64,000 nucleotides of DNA from Eubacteriales bacterium (GTDB lineage Bacteria; Bacillota; Clostridia; Lachnospirales; Lachnospiraceae): the NCBI GenBank assembly GCA_030536575.1, contig JAUNPS010000008.1, positions 1-64,000 of the forward strand, written 5' to 3'. Positions 53,562-61,751 of this stretch are shown here, one piece after another. The position numbers and the translations under genes are program-made. Numbering within the stretch: the first letter of the stretch is position 1; every line of letters begins with the position of its first letter. Below the pieces are notes generated by a model. The model was not told the DNA's origin. It was given only the letters and a program-made list of their open reading frames with translations, and ran no database searches.

Positions 53562-55094
53562 TTGGCTGAAAATATTCTGGTAATGGAACACATTACGAAA
53601 GAGTTCCCCGGCGTAAAGGCTCTGGACAATGTTAATCTGGAAGTACAGCGGGGAGAAATTCACGCCCTGATCGGTGAAAACGGCGCCGGAAAATCCACGC
53701 TGATGAACGTCTTAAGCGGCCAGTATCCCTATGGAAGCTACACCGGAACCGTTACCTACGAGGGAAAGGAATGCCATTTTAAGAAACTCACGGACAGCGA
53801 AGCGTTAGGTATCGTCATCATTCATCAGGAACTTGCCCTGATCCCGCTGCTTTCCATTGGGGAAAACATGTTTTTAGGCAATGAGATCCGAAACCGCTTC
53901 GGCTATATTGACTGGGACAAGACTTACAGCGAAGCAGAAAAGCACATGGAGCGGGTCGGCCTGCACGAATCCGCACAGACGCTGATTAAAGATATCGGAA
54001 CCGGAAAACAGCAGCTTGTAGAAATTGCAAAAGCCTTTTCCAAAAAAGTAAAACTGCTGATTTTGGATGAGCCCACCTCATCCCTGAACGACGAAGACGC
54101 GAAAATGCTGTTAGACCTGCTTCTGGAATTCAAGAAGACCGGGCTGACATCCATTATCATTACTCATAAACTGAATGAAATTGTTTACTGCGCAGACCGC
54201 GTGACCATTCTCCGGGACGGAAGTACCATCGAAACCCTCACAAAGGGTGTGGACGATTTAAGCGAAGACCGGATTATCAAAGGAATGGTTGGCCGTCCGA
54301 TGGAAGACCGCTATCCCCACCGCGAACACCGGGTGCAGAAAGAAGTCATGCTGGAAGCGAAAGACTGGACCGTCCATCATCCGCTTTACCCGGAAAAAAT
54401 TGTGGACGATCATATCTCCTTTAAGGTGCATAAAGGAGAGGTGATCGGTTTCTCCGGGCTGCAGGGCGCAGGACGGACGGAACTGGCCATGTCGATTTTC
54501 GGAAAGAGCTACGGAACCGGCATTACCGGCGATCTGTACATCAAAGGCCAGAAAGTAACCCTCAAAGAACCCGCGGACGCGATCCGGCACGGGCTGGCTT
54601 ACGTAACCGAAGACCGGAAGACCAACGGCCTGATCCTGGACGAATCCATCCGGTTTAACACCACTCTGGCCCGCATCGGCAAAGTCTGCGACAAAGGCAT
54701 CATCAACATTGACCTGGAAGTCCAGGAAGCAGAGAAAATGACCAAAGACATGGGAACGAAAACGCCTTCCATCGAACAGCGCGTCGGGAACCTCTCCGGC
54801 GGGAACCAGCAGAAGGCCCTCCTCGGAAAATGGATGTTCGCGGAACCCGAAATCCTGATTCTGGACGAGCCCACCCGCGGCATCGACGTCGGCGCAAAGT
54901 ATGATATCTACTGCCTGATCAATCAGATGGTTGACCAGGGGAAAGCCGTCATCATCATTTCCTCGGAAATGCCGGAGCTGCTTGGTATGTGCGACCGGAT
55001 TTATGTCATGAACGAAGGCCGGATGGCCGGAGAACTGGACGCCAAAGAGGCCACCCAGGAAAAGATCATGGCCTGCATCATGCAGACGTCCTGA
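53562..55094 (+). CDS. gguA: Monosaccharide ABC transporter ATP-binding protein (GguA/XylG/MglA type)
   Basis: A 510-residue double ATPase. Half one has Walker A GENGAGKST, signature-like DIGTGKQQLVEIAKA and LILDEPTSSLN. Half two has the degenerate Walker A SGLQGAGRTEL, signature NLSGGNQQK and LILDEPTRGIDVG. This is normal for the carbohydrate uptake 2 family. The start is TTG at 53562, with AAAGGAGG eight bases upstream; the next Met, seven codons in, has no site. It sits between binding protein and permease. Confidence 0.94.
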   Translation: MAENILVMEHITKEFPGVKALDNVNLEVQRGEIHALIGENGAGKSTLMNVLSGQYPYGSYTGTVTYEGKECHFKKLTDSEALGIVIIHQELALIPLLSIGENMFLGNEIRNRFGYIDWDKTYSEAEKHMERVGLHESAQTLIKDIGTGKQQLVEIAKAFSKKVKLLILDEPTSSLNDEDAKMLLDLLLEFKKTGLTSIIITHKLNEIVYCADRVTILRDGSTIETLTKGVDDLSEDRIIKGMVGRPMEDRYPHREHRVQKEVMLEAKDWTVHHPLYPEKIVDDHISFKVHKGEVIGFSGLQGAGRTELAMSIFGKSYGTGITGDLYIKGQKVTLKEPADAIRHGLAYVTEDRKTNGLILDESIRFNTTLARIGKVCDKGIINIDLEVQEAEKMTKDMGTKTPSIEQRVGNLSGGNQQKALLGKWMFAEPEILILDEPTRGIDVGAKYDIYCLINQMVDQGKAVIIISSEMPELLGMCDRIYVMNEGRMAGELDAKEATQEKIMACIMQTS

Positions 55095-55118
55095 GTGGGA
55101 TAGAAAGGAGAAACGAAA

Positions 55119-56276
55119 ATGAATGCAAAGGCAAAAGATTTCCTTACAAAATATACCATGGTTCTTGCGCTGGTCATCGTCTTCGCCCTGTTTTGTTTCC
55201 TGACAGACGGCAGACTGCTCTATGCGCAGAACATGTCGAACCTGATGCTGCAGAACGGCTACGTTTTAGTCCTGGCCTGTGGTATGCTGCTCTGTATCTT
55301 GACCGGTGGTAACATCGACCTGTCCGTCGGTTCTGTTATCTGTCTGGTAGGCGGTATCGCCGCTGTTCTCATCAGCAAAGGTTTTAACCCCTACCTGACC
55401 ATCCTGCTCTGCCTGGTCATCGGACTTCTGGTCGGTATCTGGCAAGGTTACTGGATCGGCTACATGCGGATTCCTCCGTTTATCACCACCCTGGCTGGTA
55501 TGTTTATTTTCCGTGGATTTGGCCGTCTGGTTCTGGACAACAAGACCGTTTCCATCCAGAATAAATCCTTCTTAAACGTATTTACTTCTTATGTAAATAT
55601 CCCCGGACTTGACGATACGGCTCACTACTCCGCTCTGATCGTGGGTGTCATCGTAGCCTGCTACGTAATCTTCTCTACGGTTTCTTCCCGGAGCAATAAG
55701 GCGAAAAAAGGGTATCGTCAGAACAGCGCGGCCAGCGATTACGGCAAAGCCATTATCATTGCAGCCGTTATCATCTGGTACTGCTACCTGTTAAGCCAGT
55801 ACAAAGGCATTCCGGTTATGCTGATCTGGGTAGTTGCCATCTGCCTGATTTATAACTTCATTACTTCCAAAACCGCTTTTGGCCGTTACTTCTACGCCGT
55901 CGGCGGAAATGAAAAGGCAACCAAACTTTCCGGTATCAATACCAACAAGATTTACTTTATCGCCTACGCAAACATGGGCCTCCTGGCCGGCCTTGCCGGA
56001 CTCCTCTGCGCGGCCCGCGTCGGTTCCGTAACCGGCAGCACCGGAACTTCCTTCGAAATGGATGCCATCGGCTCCTGTTTCATCGGCGGCGCTTCCGCAT
56101 ACGGCGGCAGCGGTACAATCAGCGGTGTCGTCATCGGCGCACTCCTGTTAGGCGTCATCAACATGGGAATGTCCATTATGGGTATCGGCGATTCCTGGCA
56201 GTACGTGGTAAAAGGCGCGGTACTTCTGGTAGCCGTTGTCTTCGATGTTCTTTCGAATCGGAAATCCGGTTCCTGA
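55119..56276 (+). CDS. gguB: Monosaccharide ABC transporter permease (GguB/XylH type)
   Basis: A 385-residue permease with about ten to eleven helices of the BPD_transp_2 family. Visible hallmarks are LTGGNIDLSVGS near residue 60 and the C-terminal SCFIGGASAYGGSGTISGVVIGALLLG. An internal hydrophilic stretch near 190-210 is typical of the long XylH/GguB group. AAAGGAG precedes the ATG. It closes the three-gene transport unit, followed by a terminator. Confidence 0.94.
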   Translation: MNAKAKDFLTKYTMVLALVIVFALFCFLTDGRLLYAQNMSNLMLQNGYVLVLACGMLLCILTGGNIDLSVGSVICLVGGIAAVLISKGFNPYLTILLCLVIGLLVGIWQGYWIGYMRIPPFITTLAGMFIFRGFGRLVLDNKTVSIQNKSFLNVFTSYVNIPGLDDTAHYSALIVGVIVACYVIFSTVSSRSNKAKKGYRQNSAASDYGKAIIIAAVIIWYCYLLSQYKGIPVMLIWVVAICLIYNFITSKTAFGRYFYAVGGNEKATKLSGINTNKIYFIAYANMGLLAGLAGLLCAARVGSVTGSTGTSFEMDAIGSCFIGGASAYGGSGTISGVVIGALLLGVINMGMSIMGIGDSWQYVVKGAVLLVAVVFDVLSNRKSGS

Positions 56277-56284
56277 AGCATCCC

Positions 56285-56317
56285 AAAAGAGTCTCCGCTT
56301 TTTGCGGCGGCTCTTTT
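56285..56317 (+). terminator. Terminator of the sugar transporter operon
   Basis: Arms AAAAGAG (56285-56291) and CTCTTTT (56311-56317) enclose CCGC/GCGG with a small internal loop. The T-rich 3' arm ends the stem. It begins nine bases after the gguB-like stop. Confidence 0.75.
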
Positions 56318-56373
56318 CCCCGTTTCAAAAATATGCTAAACTGTGCTAATCTGACACGCGAAAGGATCTTATC

Positions 56374-57399
56374 ATGAAAAAATCAACCCGAACAATGTTT
56401 CTGATTCTCTCCGTCTGCATGGTACTGCTCTCCTGCATCTGGATTTACTTCCAGAGAAGCCTGGATATCATCGAACTGTCCGACAGCGGAAATGGCACAG
56501 CTTACAAAAAACACTATGTATTAATTCCTGACGAGGAAAATTCCCTGCTCTGGGAGGCCGTTTATGAGAGCGCACGCAATGCGGCCGCAGAGGCGGACGC
56601 CTACCTGGAGCTGATCTCTCCCAGCGAAAATACGAATTACACCCAGGCGGACTGCCTGCAGATCGGGATCGCCTCCAAGGTGGACGGCATTATCTTAAAG
56701 CCCGACGGCAGCGAAACGGTACGCGCCCTGATCGACCAGGCCGTGGAAGACGGCATTCCGGTGATCACGGTTCTGGAAGACGATTCCGACAGCCAGCGCA
56801 TCAGCTTTGTGGGCCTGAACAACTATCAGATGGGGGATACCTACGCCTCCCAGGTGCTGGAACTTTTGAATCCGGATACGACGGACGTTATGATTCTGCT
56901 GAGTTCCGAATCCCGCAGCCCCGGCACGAACCTGGTCTATTCCCAGATTGTCCGGGCAATCGAACAGAAAAAATCGGACAGTCAGACAGTCCATGTCTCC
57001 CCCTACAGCATCGACAGTTCTACCGATTTCGACACCGAAGAAGCGATCCGGGATATTTTTCTGAACTCGGAAACCCTTCCGGATATCATTCTCTGTATGG
57101 ACGAGGTTGCCACGGAATGTACCTATCAGGCGCTTTTGGACTATAACGAAGTCGGCAATGTGAATATCATCGGCTTTTACTATTCGGATCTGATTCTGGA
57201 TGCCCTCCAGAAAGGCACGATTCCGGTCACGATCGCGCTGAATACGGAAGAAATCGGCCAGTACAGCATTGCCGCCCTGGAAGAATACCTCTCCCTGGGC
57301 CACGCAAGCAGCTACTACAGCGTTGCCATTGACATCCTCACCCAGAAGAATGCCGCATCCTTTGCGGAACAGAAAGAAACCCCGGAGGAACCTTCATGA
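56374..57399 (+). CDS. Membrane-anchored sugar-binding-like protein, probable sensor subunit
   Basis: A 341-residue periplasmic-binding-protein 4 family member with an N-terminal hydrophobic anchor (about 8-26) and no lipobox in the usual form. Family 4 features are the VDGIILKPDG and GIPVITVLEDD segments and FVGLNNYQMG (about 145). It ends four bases into the kinase gene (ATGA), so the two are translationally coupled. It is separate from the ChvE-like transport receptor. It most resembles the XylFII sensor proteins that activate LytS kinases in Clostridium. AAAGGA precedes the ATG. Confidence 0.85.
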   Translation: MKKSTRTMFLILSVCMVLLSCIWIYFQRSLDIIELSDSGNGTAYKKHYVLIPDEENSLLWEAVYESARNAAAEADAYLELISPSENTNYTQADCLQIGIASKVDGIILKPDGSETVRALIDQAVEDGIPVITVLEDDSDSQRISFVGLNNYQMGDTYASQVLELLNPDTTDVMILLSSESRSPGTNLVYSQIVRAIEQKKSDSQTVHVSPYSIDSSTDFDTEEAIRDIFLNSETLPDIILCMDEVATECTYQALLDYNEVGNVNIIGFYYSDLILDALQKGTIPVTIALNTEEIGQYSIAALEEYLSLGHASSYYSVAIDILTQKNAASFAEQKETPEEPS

Positions 57400-58907
57400 G
57401 CGGAAAAATCAATCCCCCGAAACTCAATTCGATGCAGATGAAATTAAGCGGCGTCATGCTGCTGGTCCTGGGCTTCATCCTGTGTATGAACCTGTTTATT
57501 TTCGTCCAGATTAATTCCGCGGTACAGCGGATCGACGCCGTCTTTTCCAGCAATGTGACTATCAATGAACTGGCCGACACGCTGGATCTCGTCCAGAATA
57601 CCGTTTATGAATACCTGACCACCAAAAGTTCCCAGGCGCTGGAAAATTATTACCGCTACGAGCAGGATTATCGTGAGCTGTTAAGCGACCTGAATAACCG
57701 GAATCTGGACAGCGAGATCAAAATGCTGGAAAAAAATATCCGCAATATGTCCGAAAGCTATCTGGAACAGACCAGCTATGCCATACTGGCAAAGCGCGGC
57801 CGGAATGTGGAGCGCTATAAAGAAGCCTACGAGCAGGAAACGCTGCTGTTTCAGTACATTAACACCTATATTTACGACCTGAACAATCTGCAGTTCCGGC
57901 AGAATTCCGCGAATTACCAGATTCTTCTGTCCTCCATGAATGTGCTGGAACACGCCAGTATTCTGATTATGCTGGTGGTCTTTGTGGTCGGGATCTTCAT
58001 TGCCATGCTGCTCGTCCGCAATATGATCCGTCCCCTGACCGCCCTTTCCACCACCGCCTACGAGGTCGCGAAAGGGAACCTGGACGTCCCGCTGCTCCCC
58101 ATCGTCTCCGAGGATGAGGTGGGCGTTGTGACCCACGCCTTTAACCAGATGCTGGAAAGCATCCGGGAAAACATCGAAAAGCTGAAAGACAGCATGGAGA
58201 AAGAATCCCTGATGAAGGAGCGGCAGCTTTCCATGGAAGCCCATTTAAAAGACGCCCAGTTAAAATTCCTCCAGGCCCAGATTAACCCGCATTTCCTGTT
58301 TAATTCTTTAAACGCCGGTGCGCAGCTCGCCGTGATGGAGGATGCGGAGCGAACCGAGATTTTTCTGGAAAAAATGGCCGATTTTTTCCGCTACAATGTG
58401 CGGAAAATGGGCGACGAGGCCACCCTTCAGGAGGAAATCGAATCCGTCGACAACTACATTTACATTTTAAATGTCCGTTTCGCCGGGGATATCCACTATG
58501 AGAAAGAAGTCGATGAGGGCGTCGGTGAAATTTTAATCCCCAGCATGATTTTGCAGCCCCTTGTGGAAAATGCGGTGCAGCACGGCATTCACGACTGTAT
58601 GGAAAACGGCGTCATCCGCCTTTCCATTCACCGGGAAGACCTCCGCCTTCGGATTACCGTCAGCGACAACGGGGAAGGCATGACACCTGAAACCATCCGG
58701 GCTGTGATGGAGGGACGCGCCGATCAGGAGAAAAAAGGGAAAGATTCTACCGGCATTGCCCTGGACAATGTGATCCACCGGCTTCAGCTTTATTATAATC
58801 AGGAAAATCTTCTGCAAATCGAAAGTGCAGGCATCGGAAAAGGGACGCAGATCACAATTCTGCTGCCCTTAGGCCAGAAAGGAGAAGAGGAATGTACCGA
58901 ATCTTAA
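57396..58907 (+). CDS. Sensor histidine kinase, LytS/YesM type
   Basis: A 503-residue kinase. Helix 1 is at about 16-38, an all-helical extracytoplasmic region of about 150 residues follows, helix 2 is at about 188-207, and a HAMP segment runs to about 265. The His_kinase box is QAQINPHFLFNSL (His about 299) and the HATPase N box is ENAVQHGI with SDNGEGM. The helical outer domain is like a four-helix-bundle sensor that could contact a binding protein rather than bind sugar itself. It overlaps both neighbours (4 and 16 bases). Confidence 0.93.
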   Translation: MSGKINPPKLNSMQMKLSGVMLLVLGFILCMNLFIFVQINSAVQRIDAVFSSNVTINELADTLDLVQNTVYEYLTTKSSQALENYYRYEQDYRELLSDLNNRNLDSEIKMLEKNIRNMSESYLEQTSYAILAKRGRNVERYKEAYEQETLLFQYINTYIYDLNNLQFRQNSANYQILLSSMNVLEHASILIMLVVFVVGIFIAMLLVRNMIRPLTALSTTAYEVAKGNLDVPLLPIVSEDEVGVVTHAFNQMLESIRENIEKLKDSMEKESLMKERQLSMEAHLKDAQLKFLQAQINPHFLFNSLNAGAQLAVMEDAERTEIFLEKMADFFRYNVRKMGDEATLQEEIESVDNYIYILNVRFAGDIHYEKEVDEGVGEILIPSMILQPLVENAVQHGIHDCMENGVIRLSIHREDLRLRITVSDNGEGMTPETIRAVMEGRADQEKKGKDSTGIALDNVIHRLQLYYNQENLLQIESAGIGKGTQITILLPLGQKGEEECTES

Positions 58908-60490
58908 TCGCCGACGACGAAGGGATTATGCTGGAATCCCTCCGCAGCAGCATTTCCAGCCAATTCGGCGGCGTCTGCGAGATCGAGACTGCCAAAACCG
59001 GCCGGGCCGTCATCGAAAAGGCGGAAACCTTTCATCCGGATATCGTGTTTATGGATATCCATATGCCCGGCATCAACGGCATCCAGGCCATGAAAGAAAT
59101 CCGCAAGTTTAACACCGCGGCGCTGTTTTACATCATTTCGGCCTATGACAAATTTGATTACGCGAAGGAAGCCATCGACCTTGGCGTCGAAAAATATCTG
59201 ATGAAACCGATTTCCAAAAAGACCATCCTCTCCGTGGTAGAAGAAGCCATGACCAAAGTCGACAAAAACCGCCGCCAGCGCAGCGACCAGCTCCGGATTC
59301 AGGAAAAGCTGGAAACCGTTATTCCTGTCGTGGAAAGCGGCTTTATCAATGCAATCCTGTTTCAGAACGAAATTCAGGATATCAGCTATTACCGGCAGCT
59401 TCTGGACATTGATACCGAATATGGCTACATGGCTGTGATCCAGTTTGGAACCGACTACGAGGACGGCCGCCTGGTCAGTCCGGTGGGAATGAACGTCAAG
59501 GCCCAGGAATTTTATCCGGAGCTTCGGGAGCTGGTGAAAGCCGCCATTTCTCCCTGCATTGTCGGGCCCCTGATGTCAAACTGTATCTCCTTCGTGGTGC
59601 TTCATGAAGAACGGGAAGTGCCTTATGAAGAACGGATTGAAATCGTGGAAAATACCAGGGCCCTGGCCACCAGGCTGGAGCGGCGCCTGGGCGCGAAATT
59701 CCGGGTCGGCATCGGAAAAATCCATCCCATCGAAGAGCTCTCGAAGTCCTATCGGGAAGCGGTCCGTGCCCTGACCGGAAGCCGCAGCCGCGTGATCCAT
59801 ATCGAGGACATGCAGCAGAATGGCGTTTATGACGAGGCTTTTCCGGGCGAAAATGAACAGCGCCTGTTCCGTTGTCTGGAAACGGGCGATCCCGACGGCC
59901 TGATCCAGGAATTGAACGCCTTTTTTGACTGGATGGTGCGCCATTATCCGGATGACCTGAACAATATCCGTCTGAAAGTTCTGGAATACATTATGCGCGC
60001 GGAACAGATTGCCTTTGAAGCCGGAGCGGTCAACTATGGATTCAGTTACCGGAAGGATTATCTGGACATTGCCATGTCCTGTACCGATTATGAGGATCTG
60101 CGCCGGTGGTTCCAGGAAAAAATGGTTTCCATCTGCTGTACGCTCCGGGATCAGAAGGAAGAGCAGTCGGACTCCATCGTGAAAAAAGCGGAGGCGTATA
60201 TTCAGGAACATTTCGACAAGGACATTTCCCTGGACGAGGTTTCCAGGGAGGTGAATATCAGCCCCTACTACTTCAGCAAGATCTTCAAGGAAGAATCCGG
60301 GGAAAATTTTATCGAATACCTGACCCGCATCCGCATCGAAAAGGCCAAAGAAATGCTGGAAAATCCTTCCCTCAGCATCAAGGAAGTCAGCGCCATGAGC
60401 GGCTATTCCGACCCAAACTATTTCAGCCGTCTGTTCAAAAAGCAGACCGATATGACTCCCAGAGAATACAAAGCGAGGTATGGAAAATGA
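58892..60490 (+). CDS. AraC-type response regulator (YesN type)
   Basis: A 532-residue regulator: D8/D9 acid pair, D55 in IVFMDIHMPG, K104 in YLMKP, a long central region, and a C-terminal AraC domain with SPYYFSKIFKEESG and PNYFSRLFKKQT. AAAGGAG precedes the ATG inside the kinase gene. It probably activates the upstream chvE-gguAB-like promoter, where dyads lie in activator position. Confidence 0.94.
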   Translation: MYRILIADDEGIMLESLRSSISSQFGGVCEIETAKTGRAVIEKAETFHPDIVFMDIHMPGINGIQAMKEIRKFNTAALFYIISAYDKFDYAKEAIDLGVEKYLMKPISKKTILSVVEEAMTKVDKNRRQRSDQLRIQEKLETVIPVVESGFINAILFQNEIQDISYYRQLLDIDTEYGYMAVIQFGTDYEDGRLVSPVGMNVKAQEFYPELRELVKAAISPCIVGPLMSNCISFVVLHEEREVPYEERIEIVENTRALATRLERRLGAKFRVGIGKIHPIEELSKSYREAVRALTGSRSRVIHIEDMQQNGVYDEAFPGENEQRLFRCLETGDPDGLIQELNAFFDWMVRHYPDDLNNIRLKVLEYIMRAEQIAFEAGAVNYGFSYRKDYLDIAMSCTDYEDLRRWFQEKMVSICCTLRDQKEEQSDSIVKKAEAYIQEHFDKDISLDEVSREVNISPYYFSKIFKEESGENFIEYLTRIRIEKAKEMLENPSLSIKEVSAMSGYSDPNYFSRLFKKQTDMTPREYKARYGK

Positions 60491-61557
60491 GAAAACAACG
60501 ATGGGTTTCGGCGCTTCTTCTTTTATGCCTTCTGCTGTTCTCCGGGTGCGGCGCGCAGACGGAGATGCCGGAAACGGAGGATGAGGCCGCGGCAGAGTCC
60601 CTGCAGATCGGGTTAAGCTTCGATTCTTTTGTCATTGAGCGCTGGCTGCGGGATCGGGATATGTTCGTTTCCACGGCGCAGAGTCTGGGGGCTGACGTGA
60701 ATGTCCAGGTTGCCAACGGCGTCGTGGAGGAGCAGATTTCCCAGATTGAGTATTTTATCCAGAAAAAGATGGACGTGATCGTCATCATTGCCATCGACGG
60801 AACTGCGCTGACCGATGTCGTGAAAAAGGCGCAGGATGCGGGAATTAAGATCGTCTGCTATGACCGCATTATCGAAAATGTAAACGCAGACCTGTACATT
60901 TCCTTTGACAATGTGATGGTCGGGACGCTCATGGGCGAAGCGCTGAAAAATGCATGCCCGGAGGGCGGGAACATTTTCGCCATCTATGGTTCTCCTACGG
61001 ACAACAATGTGGATCAGGTCATCGAGGGCCTGACCGCCTCTTTAGCGGACAGCAATCTGACCATCGTCTACTCCGACTACTGCGAAAACTGGCTGGCGGA
61101 GCTGGCCTTTGAACGGGTCAATGAGGGGCTTTCCATCACTCATGATATCGTAGGCGTCATGTGCGGAAATGATGATCTGGCAAGCCAAGCGATCCGGGCT
61201 TTATCAGAAAACAGGCTGGCCGGGCAGGTAGCGGTGGTTGCCCAGGATGCGGAGCTGGCCGCCTGTCAGCGGATCGTGGAGGGAACCCAGGAAATGACGG
61301 TTTTTAAGCAGGTGGAGCTGGAAGCGGAAGCCGCCGCTGTTCTTTCAGTCGCATTGGGACGGGGCGAATCCATTACTTCCGATACCTGTTCCTACCAAGT
61401 GACCGAAACGATCAACGACGGAACCTACGACATTCCCTACTACAGCATCCAGCCTGTGGCCGTGACGGCGGAAAATATGGACGAGGTCATTATTGACCAG
61501 GGATTCCATTCCCAGGAAGACGTTTACTTGAATGTTTCCGGCCATAAGGCCAATTAG
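60487..61557 (+). CDS. Lipoprotein sugar-binding protein, second receptor of the sensor cassette
   Basis: A 356-residue periplasmic-binding-protein 4 lipoprotein. The signal peptide ends at the lipobox FSGC (Cys about 21). The mature part starts LQIGLSFDSFVIERWLRDRD, closely parallel to the ChvE-like protein's IGIAMPTQSLERWNRDG, and it shares the YDRII and VYISFDN-like segments. It therefore probably binds a similar sugar. The ATG at 60487 overlaps the regulator stop (ATGA) and has GAGG upstream; the longer open frame to 60106 is out-of-frame overlap with the regulator. No transporter genes accompany it. Confidence 0.88.
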   Translation: MRKQRWVSALLLLCLLLFSGCGAQTEMPETEDEAAAESLQIGLSFDSFVIERWLRDRDMFVSTAQSLGADVNVQVANGVVEEQISQIEYFIQKKMDVIVIIAIDGTALTDVVKKAQDAGIKIVCYDRIIENVNADLYISFDNVMVGTLMGEALKNACPEGGNIFAIYGSPTDNNVDQVIEGLTASLADSNLTIVYSDYCENWLAELAFERVNEGLSITHDIVGVMCGNDDLASQAIRALSENRLAGQVAVVAQDAELAACQRIVEGTQEMTVFKQVELEAEAAAVLSVALGRGESITSDTCSYQVTETINDGTYDIPYYSIQPVAVTAENMDEVIIDQGFHSQEDVYLNVSGHKAN

Positions 61558-61622
61558 TGGGGTATTTCCCGTATTTTTTTCAATTTTTGTGCACTTTTTC
61601 CCTTAATTTTTTCAGATAAGGT

Positions 61623-61651
61623 TTGACAAGCGGATTTTTTTACTATAATAT
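61623..61651 (+). promoter_or_regulatory. Promoter of the oligopeptide transport operon
   Basis: A perfect TTGACA (61623-61628) is followed 17 bases later by TAATAT (61646-61651); TATAAT at 61644-61649 gives a shorter 15-base spacer. Transcription would start near 61657-61660. Confidence 0.75.
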
Positions 61652-61662
61652 AGTAGTGTAGC

Positions 61663-61703
61663 AAAGGGGCTCTCGTAGTTTTATGCAGCGAGCGTCCCTT
61701 TTT
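61663..61703 (+). promoter_or_regulatory. Terminator-like hairpin at the 5' end of the opp leader
   Basis: A long imperfect stem (61663-61675 with 61689-61701, one mismatch and two G-T pairs) ends in a five-T run (61699-61703). It lies about 5-45 bases after the predicted start and some 50 bases before the oppA-like start codon. It could be an attenuator or a transcript-stabilising leader. It is too short for a T-box. Confidence 0.6.
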
Positions 61704-61751
61704 GGTTAGAAACATACCCGATCAAAAAACAGAATTTTAAGGAGGCAAAAC

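Noticed and set aside
60106-60486. Longer start for the lipoprotein binding protein
   Set aside because: The extension is an out-of-frame reading of the AraC-type regulator; the ATG at 60487 has a ribosome site and opens a clean lipoprotein signal peptide.
61558-61580. Terminator after the second sensor lipoprotein
   Set aside because: Only a 3-4 bp stem precedes the T-run; too weak to call.
61657-61751. T-box or other known riboswitch in the opp leader
   Set aside because: The leader is under 100 bases, with no specifier loop or T-box motif and only one hairpin.
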